DNA from: Desulfobulbaceae bacterium DB1
GTDB taxonomy: Bacteria; Desulfobacterota; Desulfobulbia; Desulfobulbales; SURF-16
NCBI GenBank assembly: GCA_001914235.1
Contig: MQUF01000006.1
Coordinates: 1 to 64,000, forward strand
Reading direction: 5' to 3'
DNA length: 64,000 bases
Shown: positions 8,008 through 16,902 of the stretch, piece after piece
Layout of the letters: each line of letters begins with the position of its first letter
Numbering within the stretch: position 1 is the stretch's first letter
Notes under the pieces: generated by a model
Databases searched by the model: none
Seen by the model: the letters and a program-made list of their open reading frames with translations, nothing else
Told to the model about the DNA's origin: nothing
Made by a program: the position numbers and the translations under genes

Positions 8008-9264
8008 ATGAATTTAACCGATTTAAAAGTAATGAAGATCAATGAGTTGACCAAGCTGGCCAAAGAGCTTGGCGTTGAAGGTTTCAGCTCGATGCGCAAG
8101 CAGGAATTGATCTTTGCAATTATCCAGACCAAAACCAAAGAGATGGAAAAAAACGGTGTGGTCCGGGGAAATGGTGTGCTGGAGGTGCTGCCGGATGGAT
8201 TCGGCTTTCTCCGCTCGCCGGATTTTAACTATCTGCCAGGTCCTGACGACATTTATGTTTCTCCGTCACAGATCCGCCGGCTCAATCTGCGTACCGGCGA
8301 CAGTATCGACGGTCTGGTTCGTTCACCAAAGGAAGGGGAGCGTTATTTCGCTCTGCTGAAGGTGGAGAGCGTCAACTACCAGCCGCCGGAAAACGCCAAG
8401 AACAAAACCATTTTTGCCAACCTGACCCCCCTTCATCCGGAAGAGCGGATCGTGCTGGAAAATGAACCCGACAACTATTCCGTGCGCATGATGGATATGA
8501 TGTCTCCCATCGGTAAGGGGCAGCGCGGTTTGATTGTCGCTCCTCCCCGAACCGGCAAGACGGTTCTGCTGAAGGATATTGCCAACAGCATCACCAAGAA
8601 TCATAAGGAAATCATCCTGATTGTTCTGCTCATTGACGAGCGGCCTGAAGAGGTTACCGACATGGCGCGCAGCGTCAATGCCGAGGTGATCAGCTCGACC
8701 TTCGACGAACCCCCCCAGCGGCATATTCAGGTGGCGGAGATGGTGCTGCAGAAGGCGAAAAGGCTGGTTGAGCATAAATTTGACGTGGTTATTCTGCTTG
8801 ACAGTATCACCCGCCTGGCCCGCGCATACAACACCGTCATGCCCTCAAGCGGTAAAATTCTTTCCGGTGGTGTTGATTCCAATGCCCTGCACCGTCCGAA
8901 ACGCTTTTTCGGCGCCGCCCGGAATATTGAAGAAGGGGGCAGCCTGTCGATCATCGCCACTGCCCTGATTGAAACCGGCAGCCGGATGGACGAGGTTATT
9001 TTTGAGGAGTTCAAGGGCACGGGTAATATGGAAATCGTCCTTGACCGCAAAATGGCCGACCGTCGACTTTTCCCGGCCATGGACATCAACAAATCCGGCA
9101 CTCGGAAGGAAGATCTGCTGCTTACTCCCGACGTCATCAACCGCACCTGGATTCTGCGCAAGCTTCTTTCCAACATGAAAGCTGCCGATGCCATGGAGTT
9201 TTTGCTCGACAAGATGAAGGGAACCAAGACAAATCAGGATTTTTTTGATTTGATGCATGGGTGA
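8008..9264 (+). CDS. rho: Transcription termination factor Rho
   Basis: This 418-residue hexameric RNA helicase ends transcripts at C-rich unstructured sites. The N-terminal Rho_N helical domain (about 1-45, [20 protein letters not shown]) is followed by the cold-shock-like RNA-binding domain (about 50-120). The RecA-type ATPase has the P loop APPRTGKT (about 180-187), a DERPEEV segment, and the Q and R loops seen as [20 protein letters not shown]. The length is typical. It is followed by rpmE, a common order. Confidence 0.98.
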   Translation: MNLTDLKVMKINELTKLAKELGVEGFSSMRKQELIFAIIQTKTKEMEKNGVVRGNGVLEVLPDGFGFLRSPDFNYLPGPDDIYVSPSQIRRLNLRTGDSIDGLVRSPKEGERYFALLKVESVNYQPPENAKNKTIFANLTPLHPEERIVLENEPDNYSVRMMDMMSPIGKGQRGLIVAPPRTGKTVLLKDIANSITKNHKEIILIVLLIDERPEEVTDMARSVNAEVISSTFDEPPQRHIQVAEMVLQKAKRLVEHKFDVVILLDSITRLARAYNTVMPSSGKILSGGVDSNALHRPKRFFGAARNIEEGGSLSIIATALIETGSRMDEVIFEEFKGTGNMEIVLDRKMADRRLFPAMDINKSGTRKEDLLLTPDVINRTWILRKLLSNMKAADAMEFLLDKMKGTKTNQDFFDLMHG

Positions 9265-9361
9265 TGAACGAAGATTCAAACGAAATTGAATTGGTGTCGT
9301 TGTTATTATGATTGCAAAAAAAAGTAGGTCGTTTATATTCAGCTGTTCCCCGTTTGAAAAA

Positions 9362-9384
9362 GTCGGCATTATGAAGCAGCCGAC
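9362..9384 (+). promoter_or_regulatory. Hairpin in the rpmE leader
   Basis: GTCGGC (9362-9367) pairs with GCCGAC (9379-9384). An outer GTAGGTCG/CGACCTGC pairing is possible with 9325-9332. It lies 40 bases before the L31 start and could be part of a ribosomal-protein leader or only a chance repeat. There is no T run, so it is not a terminator. Confidence 0.25.
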
Positions 9385-9425
9385 CTGCGACGATTTCAGC
9401 ATATACATTTTTTGGAGGTTGTGAG

Positions 9426-9635
9426 ATGAAAAAAGATATCCATCCTGAATATCATAAGTTTAATGCCGTTTGCGCATGCGGCAATGAGGTAGCCATCGGC
9501 AGTGTCGAGACTGAGATGAAAGTTGAGATCTGTTCAGCGTGCCACCCGTTTTTTACCGGTAAGCAGAAGCTCATTGACACCACCGGCCGGGTTGAGAAAT
9601 TCTTGAAGAAATATGGAAAAACTCTGAATAAATAA
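9426..9635 (+). CDS. rpmE: 50S ribosomal protein L31, zinc-binding form
   Basis: The 69-residue protein begins [10 protein letters not shown] and has the C+ (zinc) type pattern: CAC at 16-18 and CSAC at 37-40, with HPFFTGKQ after them. L31 sits at the central protuberance of the large subunit and bridges to the small subunit. Cysteine-containing L31 can act as a zinc store that is replaced by a zinc-free paralogue under zinc limitation; no such paralogue is in the window. A strong GGAGG lies 8 bases before the ATG. prfA follows 24 bases later, a common arrangement. Confidence 0.98.
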   Translation: MKKDIHPEYHKFNAVCACGNEVAIGSVETEMKVEICSACHPFFTGKQKLIDTTGRVEKFLKKYGKTLNK

Positions 9636-9659
9636 TCGGTTTTTCCCATATTCCCTTCC

Positions 9660-10727
9660 ATGTTCGCCCAATTTGCCGATATTGACGAAAAGCTCGCCGA
9701 GCTTGAGGGAATGCTTTCCGACCCGGCAGTGCTCGCTGATCAAGGCGAGTACAAACGGGTGGCCAGGGAGCATTCCCGGGTTGCGAAACTTCATCAGCTG
9801 TATACGCAATATGAAAAGGTGAGCCGGGAGCTGGCCGAGAGCCAGGAGCTTCTTCATCAGGAAGGCGATGAGGAAATGCGGGAACTGGCGAAAAACGATA
9901 TCGCGGAGTTGAACGCCAGGGCCAGGCAGCTTGAGAAAGAGCTGCGCATCACCTTGCTTCCCAAGGATCCCAATGATGAAAAAAATATTCTTCTTGAGAT
10001 CCGCGCCGGCACGGGCGGTGACGAGGCGGCCCTTTTTGTCAGTGATCTTTATCGCATGTATTCGAAGTATGCTGAACTGCAGGGCTGGCGTGTCGAGGTG
10101 ATGAGCAGCAATCCCATCGGCATTGGCGGTTTCAAGGAGATCATCGTCCTGATCAGCGGCGAACAGGTATACAGCCGGCTCAAGTATGAATCCGGCGTGC
10201 ACCGGGTACAGAGGGTTCCTGAAACAGAGGCCCAGGGCAGGATACACACCTCGGCGGTTACGGTGGCGGTTATTCCCGAAGTGGAAGAAGTGGAGCTGCA
10301 TATTGACCCTAATGAGTTGCGTTTCGACGTTTTCCGTTCCTCCGGACCCGGCGGTCAGAGCGTTAATACCACTGATTCCGCAGTCCGTGTTACCCACCTC
10401 CCCACCGGCATGGTGGCCACCTGCCAGGACGAGAAATCCCAGCATAAAAACAAGGCCAAGGCGTTGAAGGTGTTGCGTGCCCGACTGCTTGATCAGATCC
10501 AGCAGGAACAGCATGACCGCATCTCCGAGCAGCGGAAGATCCAGGTTGGGTCGGGGGATCGCAGTGAACGGATACGTACCTATAATTTTCCCCAGGGTCG
10601 TATGACGGATCACCGCATCAATCTGACTCTTTACAAGCTTGACGATATCATGCTCGGCAAGCTCAACAGCGTCATCGAGCCGTTAATCGCCCATAATCAG
10701 GCAGAATCACTGAAAAGTTTGCAGTAG
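9660..10727 (+). CDS. prfA: Peptide chain release factor 1
   Basis: This 355-residue class I release factor recognises UAA and UAG. It has the anticodon-mimicking PxT-type tripeptide (PET, 187-189) that marks RF1, and the GGQ catalytic loop at 231-233 in [15 protein letters not shown]. The N-terminal coiled region is about 1-110. Q233 is the expected substrate of PrmC, encoded just downstream. The ATG follows a CCCTTCC stretch with no clear ribosome binding site, and translation may be coupled to rpmE. Confidence 0.98.
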   Translation: MFAQFADIDEKLAELEGMLSDPAVLADQGEYKRVAREHSRVAKLHQLYTQYEKVSRELAESQELLHQEGDEEMRELAKNDIAELNARARQLEKELRITLLPKDPNDEKNILLEIRAGTGGDEAALFVSDLYRMYSKYAELQGWRVEVMSSNPIGIGGFKEIIVLISGEQVYSRLKYESGVHRVQRVPETEAQGRIHTSAVTVAVIPEVEEVELHIDPNELRFDVFRSSGPGGQSVNTTDSAVRVTHLPTGMVATCQDEKSQHKNKAKALKVLRARLLDQIQQEQHDRISEQRKIQVGSGDRSERIRTYNFPQGRMTDHRINLTLYKLDDIMLGKLNSVIEPLIAHNQAESLKSLQ

Positions 10728-10834
10728 CATGTGATGAAGGATCGAACCAATCAGGTAATTTTTTCAGCGCCTCTTTCCCCGCTTCCTCTTTGTTCAATCA
10801 TTTTTTCCGCTGGTTCTTCCCGGTATCCGTCCGC

Positions 10835-11695
10835 ATGAAAGCCCACGATCTTTATCAGCATGGCATTCACCGCCTGAAAGAAGCCGGTATTCCGGACCCG
10901 GAAATAGAATCGTCTCTTCTTGTCGGTCATCTGCTCGATCTTTCCCGCACCCAAGTTCTTCTCCATGAAAAAGAGGTGCCTGACTCGGTCTCCGAACGTT
11001 TTGCCGTGTATCTGGAGAGACGCCTGCAACGGGAGCCGCTGGCCTATATTCTCGAAGAGCAGGAGTTCTGGTCATTGCCCTTTTATGTGAACAGCGACGT
11101 GCTGATACCCCGGCCGGAAACGGAGTTCCTGCTTGAAATCGTTCTCCAGGTCATAAAGGGTGACGGTCGAAAAATGACAGACCTGTCGCTCCTGGATATG
11201 GGAACCGGCAGCGGGGTCATTCCCATTGTCCTGGCTTTGGAGCTTGCCGGCGCCTCTGTCTCCAGTCTTGATATTTCCCGGGCCGCTCAGGTGGTTGCCC
11301 GCCGTAATGCCCTGCGGCATGGGGTTGCGGAAAAGATATCGTTTATCAATGCCGACTGGCTGTCCGCCATCCGGCCGATTCCACTTTTTGATCTCGTCAT
11401 CAGCAATCCTCCCTATGTTGCGCGGGAAACATTTGCAACGCTGCAGCCTGAGGTGAGCCGTTTTGAACCCCGTTTGGCCCTTGACGGCGGCGAAAAGGGG
11501 ATGGAGGTCATTGCCGGGTTTGCCGGGCAGGTAGCCGACGTGCTGAAAACAGGCGGGCGTTTCTTTATGGAGATCGGCGCGGATCAGGGTTCCTTGGTCA
11601 TGGATCTTTTTTCTTCGTTTTCACAATTTGACGGCCTCACCGTGTATGAGGATTACGCGGGGTTGCCGAGAATTTTTCACGCAAGGCGGTCATGA
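10835..11695 (+). CDS. prmC: Release factor glutamine N5-methyltransferase PrmC
   Basis: The 286-residue enzyme methylates the glutamine of the GGQ motif in release factors, using SAM. The helical N-terminal domain (about 1-75) is followed by a Rossmann methyltransferase fold with DMGTGSGVI (SAM-binding motif I) and the catalytic ISNPPYV motif. The ATG at 10835 was chosen; a TTG at 10790 would add 15 hydrophobic residues not usual in the family. It sits 107 bases after prfA and overlaps murA by four bases (ATGA), so murA is probably translationally coupled. Confidence 0.95.
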   Translation: MKAHDLYQHGIHRLKEAGIPDPEIESSLLVGHLLDLSRTQVLLHEKEVPDSVSERFAVYLERRLQREPLAYILEEQEFWSLPFYVNSDVLIPRPETEFLLEIVLQVIKGDGRKMTDLSLLDMGTGSGVIPIVLALELAGASVSSLDISRAAQVVARRNALRHGVAEKISFINADWLSAIRPIPLFDLVISNPPYVARETFATLQPEVSRFEPRLALDGGEKGMEVIAGFAGQVADVLKTGGRFFMEIGADQGSLVMDLFSSFSQFDGLTVYEDYAGLPRIFHARRS

Positions 11696-12957
11696 TGGAT
11701 AAAATTGTTATAGAAGGCGGCAGAAGTCTGCAGGGCGAGATCAAAATCAGCGGCGCCAAAAACGGGGCTCTGCCGATTATTGCCGCGACATTGCTTTGTC
11801 CCGGGGTGCATACGATACATAATGTGCCGCAACTGCGTGACATCAGGACGATCCTGCAACTGCTGGAAAGCCTGGGCGCAACCTATGAAAGGCTTGACGG
11901 CAATGTGCTGCGGGTCAATTCGGACAATGTGACGAAGTTCGAGGCCTCCTATGATCTGGTGAAAACCATGCGCGCTTCGGTGCTGGTTCTCGGGCCGCTG
12001 CTTGCCCGCTTGGGTCGAGCCAGGGTGTCGTTGCCCGGCGGCTGCGCCATCGGCGCCCGTCCCATTGATTTTCATATGCAGGGTTTTCAGAAGCTCGGGG
12101 CCCAGCTTGAACTTGAGGAAGGATATGTCGATGCCCATGTCACCGGCAAACTGCGGGGCGGAACCGTTTATTTCGATATCCCCTCGGTCACCGGAACGGA
12201 AAACATTCTGATGGCGGCGGCCCTTTGTGAAGGGACAACTGTTATCAAGAATGCCGCCAAGGAGCCGGAAATCGGCAACCTGATTGATATGTTGACCAGA
12301 ATGGGGGCCAAAATCGAGGGCCGCGACACGGACAAGCTCACCATTTGCGGGGTGGCTGAACTTCACCCCGCTGAAATTGAAATCATTCCCGACCGGATAG
12401 AAGCAGGAACCTATCTTATCGCAGTCGGCGCAGCCGGCGGCGACCTCACTCTGACCGGCTGCAAACCGGCTCATCTTCCTTCACTTTTTGAAAAACTTCG
12501 GCATGCCGGTCTGTATCTTGAAGAAGGAAAGGATTCCATCCGGGTTATCCGATCCGGACCCTTGAAGAACGTTGATATCAAAACCATGCCCTATCCGGGA
12601 TTTGCCACGGATCTGCAGGCGCAGATAATGGCCTTGATGACTTTCACCGAAGGGCTGAGCGTCATTCACGAAAATATTTTTGAAAACCGTTTCATGCACG
12701 TTGCTGAATTGCGGCGGATGGGCGCCGACATCAGGGTTGACGGCGGCAAGGCCATTGTCAAGGGAACCGGCAAGCTGACCGGCGCCCGGGTGATGGCAAC
12801 CGACCTCAGGGCCAGTGCTTCGCTGGTTATTGCCGGTCTTGCCGCCCAGGGTCGCACGGAAATATCCCGCGTTTATCATCTTGACCGGGGTTATGACGAT
12901 CTGGTGGGGAAACTTTCCGGAGTCGGGGCAAAAATCTGGCGGGAACCTGAGAACTAG
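11692..12957 (+). CDS. murA: UDP-N-acetylglucosamine 1-carboxyvinyltransferase
   Basis: The 421-residue cytoplasmic enzyme transfers enolpyruvate from PEP to UDP-GlcNAc, the first committed step of peptidoglycan synthesis. It has the EPSP-synthase-like repeat fold. The nucleotide-binding [11 protein letters not shown] block is near residues 19-29, and the catalytic loop [11 protein letters not shown] has C118, the residue alkylated by fosfomycin. The presence of Cys and not Asp predicts the ordinary fosfomycin-sensitive active site. The stop TAG at 12955-12957 lies at the edge of the adjacent inverted-repeat element. Confidence 0.98.
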   Translation: MMDKIVIEGGRSLQGEIKISGAKNGALPIIAATLLCPGVHTIHNVPQLRDIRTILQLLESLGATYERLDGNVLRVNSDNVTKFEASYDLVKTMRASVLVLGPLLARLGRARVSLPGGCAIGARPIDFHMQGFQKLGAQLELEEGYVDAHVTGKLRGGTVYFDIPSVTGTENILMAAALCEGTTVIKNAAKEPEIGNLIDMLTRMGAKIEGRDTDKLTICGVAELHPAEIEIIPDRIEAGTYLIAVGAAGGDLTLTGCKPAHLPSLFEKLRHAGLYLEEGKDSIRVIRSGPLKNVDIKTMPYPGFATDLQAQIMALMTFTEGLSVIHENIFENRFMHVAELRRMGADIRVDGGKAIVKGTGKLTGARVMATDLRASASLVIAGLAAQGRTEISRVYHLDRGYDDLVGKLSGVGAKIWREPEN

Positions 12958-13073
12958 TGTCGTGTCAAGTATCATCCGACGTTTCATTTGGAGGTCGGAA
13001 AACCTTTCCCGACAGGGAAGTGTCGGCATGGGTATGCCGACCTACAGGACAATTCAAGCTTGACATGACACGA
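12956..13073. repeat. MITE/REPIN-like inverted-repeat element
   Basis: Imperfect terminal inverted repeats AGTGTCGTGTCAAG (12956-12969) and CTTGACATGACACG (13059-13072) enclose about 90 bases. Inside are two further palindromic blocks, CGGAAAACCTTTCCCGAC-like and GTCGGCATGGGTATGCCGAC. There is no coding content. The size and nested symmetry suggest a small non-autonomous mobile element or REP doublet that landed at the murA stop codon. Only one copy is in this window, so the repeat status needs the whole genome. Confidence 0.55.
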
Positions 13074-13126
13074 GCGCACTTTCCACTGCTTTTCGATGGG
13101 GCTGGTGTGTTGCCGAGCAAGTCCGG

Positions 13127-13830
13127 CTAGACAATCCAGAGGGCTGTTTCAACCGCCATAGCAACAACTCGGTCCGTTACTCCTTTATATGTTTCTTTTT
13201 TGAATAAACCTTTTTTTCTTCCCATGACGATGGTGCCGAAGTTGTCCATCAGGGCTTGGCGTACAATCTGACGGCTGGGGTATAATCCTTTCGTGGTCTG
13301 GAGGGTATGGATGCGATCTTGTGGAAAGCCTGCTTCGACAAGCATCTGCGTGGGAGCCTGAAAAAGGCTGTCGGGGTGTATGAAGTGTGTTTCGCACCAC
13401 TCTTTGCCCCAATAGTCATAGCAGACCTGTGGATCCACTTCGATATTCTCGGTAAAAAATGCCTGTGAGTTAAAAAGTGTTATTTCCGCCCTGGGATGAT
13501 CTTTGAGGATAAATGCAAGGTGATCCAGTGCCTTAAGCGCATAGGGTGTGCCATCCACCGGGACAAAAAAAGTATGGGAGTCGACAAACCCGTCAATTAT
13601 CCAGATGGGAACATCGGTGCATTTTTCGAGAATCTGTTGTGAGACACTGCCGAGGATTAATTCCTGAATTTTGCTTAGGCCGCGTCGGCCGATAACGAGA
13701 GCATCATAAAGTCCGTGTCTGGCATGGTGAATTATCTCGGAGGCAACAGCCGACGTTGTCGCCTTGACGGTAGAGGAAAGCCTCTTCTCATCAATGCCGT
13801 TTTGTTTGAAGAGGTCAATAAATTTTCTGG
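13127..13830 (-). pseudogene. Universal stress protein, 3' part (interrupted by IS256-family element)
   Basis: This is the C-terminal portion of a tandem two-domain UspA protein. It holds the end of the first domain (ALVIGRRGLSKIQELILGS, resembling the ATP-loop G-x2-G-x9-GS) and the whole second domain (VPVDGTPYALKALDHLAF…IVMGRKKGLFKKETYKG). The frame is open from 13830 to the stop, with no start of its own at the true N-terminus. An internal GTG could give a one-domain 143-residue fragment. The missing 5' part lies beyond the insertion at 15170-15403. Confidence 0.85.
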
Positions 13831-15169
13831 GGGCCTGTAAAGAATTTTGTGTAAATGGTTTTCATTTTTAATTTTCAATATGCAGGCATTCTGTCGCCGA
13901 ACAAGATTGAAAAGCGGTTCAAGGCAGCCTTCCAGTCTCTGATTGGCATAGTCCATTTTTTGGCGATATTGTTCAGCGCCATGTAAAGCAGTTTAAGCAT
14001 CGACTCGTCATTGGGAAATGAACCCCGGTTCTTGGTAACTTTGCGCAGTGACATGTTCAACGACTCAATAGCATTGGTGGTATATATCACCTTGCGTATC
14101 TCGGGCGAATACGCAAAAAATGGGGTGATTCTTTCCCAATTTCTTCGCCAGGATTGGCCGATGGACGGATGCGTTTTGTCCCATTTTTCTTCAAAGGTCA
14201 TCAGTTCCATTTCGGCCTGCTCGGCTGTTGGCGATTGGTAAATGGCCTTGAGATCCGCAGCCACCTCTTTGCGCTGTTTCCATGAGACATATTTCAGGGA
14301 ATTGCGCACCATGTGGACGAGACAGAGCTGGACCTGGGTGAAGGGGAAAACCGTCTCAATGGCTTCAGGAAAACCCTTGAGGCCATCGACGCAGGCAATG
14401 AAAATATCCTGCACGCCACGGTTTCTTAGCTCAGTCACTACCTGCAACCAGAACTTGGCGCCCTCGTTTTCGGCAACCCACATTCCCAGGACATCCTTGA
14501 CGCCGTCCATGGTGATGCCAATAGCCAGATAGACCGCCTTGTTCTTAACATGCCCATTGTCGCGCACCTTAACCCGGATAGCGTCCATGTAAACAATGGG
14601 ATAAATGGGGTCCAACGGGCGATTTTGCCAAACTTTAACCTCGTCAGCAACGGCATCGGTGACCGTTGAAATCAGGGTGGGAGAGACATCAACTCCGTAA
14701 ATGTCTTCCAAGTGCCCCTGAATCTCCCTGGTAGTCATCCCTCGGGAGTAGAGAGAGATAATCTTGTCGTCAAAGCCGGGAAAGCGGGTTTGCCCTTTGG
14801 GAATGATGACCGGATCGAAACTGCTGTCGCGGTCGCGCGGGACCTCAATCGGCATTTTACCGAAGTCGCCCTTGATGGTCTTTGCAGAGTTACCATTTCG
14901 GGCATTACCGCCTTTGGTGACGATGGTTCCATGTTTTTCGTGGCCCAGGTGGACGGTCATTTCCGCCTGTAACGCCCGCTCCAGTAAGGCCTTGGTGAGC
15001 TGCTTGAGCAGCCCGTTTTCACCGATCAGTTCTTCGGGCTTCTGGTAATTGTAGTCGGCAAGTAAACGATCCAAAATTTCTTTATCAATGGCCATATGAG
15101 CTCCTTTTTAAAGGGTAGTTTTTTGACTTACTCAGTCATAGCCATTTACACAAACTATTTTACACCCTC
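13831..15169 (-). mobile_element. IS256-family insertion sequence, complete
   Basis: The 1339-base element carries one transposase. The 28-base imperfect terminal inverted repeats are 13831-13858 and 15142-15169; they share TGTAAA near the tip and TTTGTGTAAATGG inward. It is flanked by an 8-base direct repeat TTTTCTGG at 13823-13830 and 15170-15177, the target duplication size expected for this family. Removing the element and one repeat restores the universal stress protein frame exactly. Confidence 0.93.
13875..15095 (-). CDS. IS256-family (Mutator-type) transposase
   Basis: The 406-residue DDE transposase is full length for the family. The catalytic triad is visible as D171 (VYMDAIRV), D237 (CVDGLKGFPEAI) and E344 (YTTNAIESLN). 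The C/H box CLVHMVRNS lies between the second and third. It fills the element between the inverted repeats with only short flanks. An AAGGAG site precedes the ATG. It appears intact and so potentially active. Confidence 0.97.
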   Translation of the reverse strand: MAIDKEILDRLLADYNYQKPEELIGENGLLKQLTKALLERALQAEMTVHLGHEKHGTIVTKGGNARNGNSAKTIKGDFGKMPIEVPRDRDSSFDPVIIPKGQTRFPGFDDKIISLYSRGMTTREIQGHLEDIYGVDVSPTLISTVTDAVADEVKVWQNRPLDPIYPIVYMDAIRVKVRDNGHVKNKAVYLAIGITMDGVKDVLGMWVAENEGAKFWLQVVTELRNRGVQDIFIACVDGLKGFPEAIETVFPFTQVQLCLVHMVRNSLKYVSWKQRKEVAADLKAIYQSPTAEQAEMELMTFEEKWDKTHPSIGQSWRRNWERITPFFAYSPEIRKVIYTTNAIESLNMSLRKVTKNRGSFPNDESMLKLLYMALNNIAKKWTMPIRDWKAALNRFSILFGDRMPAY

Positions 15170-15403
15170 TTTTCTGGTCACACTTTCAGCTTGTCTGTAT
15201 TTGTCCCGACTTTCAGGGCGCAGCACATTGAGCAGTTCATCCTGCTCCAGCCACTCCTTGCCTGCTGTCATGCCGGTACAGGAGACCAGGGATAAAAGAT
15301 CAAAACGCACATCTTTCACATCGCCGAAAAGCCTGCACAAATAGCGTACTGCATTATGGCTGTATATGGATTCTTCCACAGCAACCAGAATTTTTCTTTC
15401 CAT
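15170..15403 (-). pseudogene. Universal stress protein, 5' part (interrupted by IS256-family element)
   Basis: MERKILVAVEESIYSHNAVRYL opens a typical UspA first domain (beta1 with the nucleotide-binding aspartate position here E). The frame runs to VTRK, where the target repeat begins. It then reads into the element and stops at 15155. Joined to 13823 and below it continues VTRKFIDLFKQNGID, giving a protein of about 310 residues. The ATG at 15403 follows CGAGG; an upstream ATG at 15463 is less likely. Confidence 0.85.
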
Positions 15404-15646
15404 CCGGAAACCTCGGCCTATTCTTTCTGAAAATAAAGTGTGATGACACGCTATTATCCGCATTTTTAAGATAAACCCTTCTTGCGCTTTCTTGCCAGGT
15501 ATTTTTTTTAAACCCCTTTTGTTTTGGAAAAGCGAAAGAGAAGAAAAGAACCGTACAGGCCCGCCGTCACTTCAGCCGTATAAACGTGTTGTCAGGGAAT
15601 ACGTTATATTGCCGCCGGGTAATGTGGAATGGTTTAGCCTTTTAGA

Positions 15647-15676
15647 TTGACAGGCTTGATGTCTTTTCAATAAAAT
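15647..15676 (+). promoter_or_regulatory. Candidate sigma-70 promoter for the bd-like oxidase operon
   Basis: TTGACA at 15647-15652 and TAAAAT at 15671-15676 are 18 bases apart, about 155 bases before the first gene of the pair. The rest of 15404-15831 shows no gene. It is a match by eye only. Confidence 0.45.
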
Positions 15677-15831
15677 AATTAAAGAAGGGTGGATCGGCGG
15701 GGCGGCTGGTGAAACCTGTAAATCCATTTCTTCGACATCTTTATGCGGATATAATTCGGTAAGTGATAAGCACAAAATGAAAAAATGGGGACGCAAAGAT
15801 CGGATCTTTCAAACCCCGGAGGAGGAATGCG

Positions 15832-16902
15832 ATGGACCCTGTTTCACTGGTGCCGGCTCCTGATGCGCTGCCGGTTCACTGGCTCTGGCTTCAGCTCTTT
15901 CTGACAGTGACCACTTTTCTTCATCTTGTAGCTATGAATGTATTGCTCGGTTCGGGCTACGTCGCCTTTGTTTCTTCCTTCACCCGGAAAGAGGGGGCGC
16001 ATATCCTGAGTAAAAAGATTGGGGAAAAGCTCCCGTTTGTGCTGGCATTTACCATCAATTTCGGCGTTGCTCCACTGCTTTTTCTGCAGACACTTTACGG
16101 CCAGTTTTTTTATACCAGCACGGTTCTTATGGCTTCATACTGGATGGCAATCGTCGGTCTGCTCATTGTCACCTATTATGCCGCCTATGTTTTTCATCTG
16201 CGCTTTGATGCGCTTGCCCATCTGCGCACCTTTGTGATCGGATTCGCATTCCTGCTGCTTCTCGTTATTTCGTTTTTTTTCACAAATAATATCAGCTTGA
16301 TGCAGATGCCGGAGAGTTGGAGTCATTATTTCGCCAACCGGAACGGTTGGTTGGTGAACTATGATGACGCAACGCTTTTTCCGCGCTATCTCCATTTCGT
16401 CGTTTCCGGTATCGCGGTCGGCAGCCTGGCCGTGGCCGTGTTGTATGATTATAAAAAAAAGAGAGGTGATGCGGAAGCCGTTCAATGGGTCAAGCAGGGA
16501 TGTCGATGGTTCAGCATTGCAACCGGCGTGAATTTCGGAATCGGTTTCTGGTTTCTCGGAACCCTGCCACCCTCCACCCATGACGCCTCCACTTTTGTCG
16601 GGATGCTGTTTGCCGTCGTGCTCTACGGTTCGATTGCGTCAGCCGCTGTGTCACTTGTTAAGGCCATGACCTATCGAGTTATTCCCGCTGCCATCTGGAC
16701 CTTGCTCACCGTTTTTCTTATGGTCGTTGCCCGTGACCTTGTGCGAATTTCCTATTTGAAGCCGTTCCTGTCCCTGTCTGATCTGCCGGTTACCCCTCAA
16801 TATTCACCATTTGTTCTTTTCATTGTTTTCTTTGTCGGGGTAGGGTTTCTGGTCCGTTGGTTGCTGCACGTTGCCTGCAAGTCAAAGGAGGTGAACCCAT
16901 GA
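15832..16902 (+). CDS. Cytochrome bd-like membrane subunit (CydA-related)
   Basis: This 356-residue protein has about eight to nine membrane segments and no soluble domain. It resembles the CydA-type subunit found beside heme c-fused CydA homologues in Deltaproteobacteria. His residues in the first segment (residue 17, HWLWLQLF, and HLVAMN) could bind heme or face quinol; I cannot assign them. GGAGG lies 7 bases before the ATG. It overlaps the next gene by four bases, so the two are surely co-expressed and probably form one complex in the inner membrane. Annotation as an oxidase subunit rests on the partner and overall resemblance; oxygen reduction is not shown. Confidence 0.7.
   Translation: MDPVSLVPAPDALPVHWLWLQLFLTVTTFLHLVAMNVLLGSGYVAFVSSFTRKEGAHILSKKIGEKLPFVLAFTINFGVAPLLFLQTLYGQFFYTSTVLMASYWMAIVGLLIVTYYAAYVFHLRFDALAHLRTFVIGFAFLLLLVISFFFTNNISLMQMPESWSHYFANRNGWLVNYDDATLFPRYLHFVVSGIAVGSLAVAVLYDYKKKRGDAEAVQWVKQGCRWFSIATGVNFGIGFWFLGTLPPSTHDASTFVGMLFAVVLYGSIASAAVSLVKAMTYRVIPAAIWTLLTVFLMVVARDLVRISYLKPFLSLSDLPVTPQYSPFVLFIVFFVGVGFLVRWLLHVACKSKEVNP

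Noticed and set aside
15653-15670. FNR-type box before the oxidase operon (TTGAT…TTCAA)
   Set aside because: The spacing is one base too long and the second half-site is imperfect, so it does not meet the consensus.
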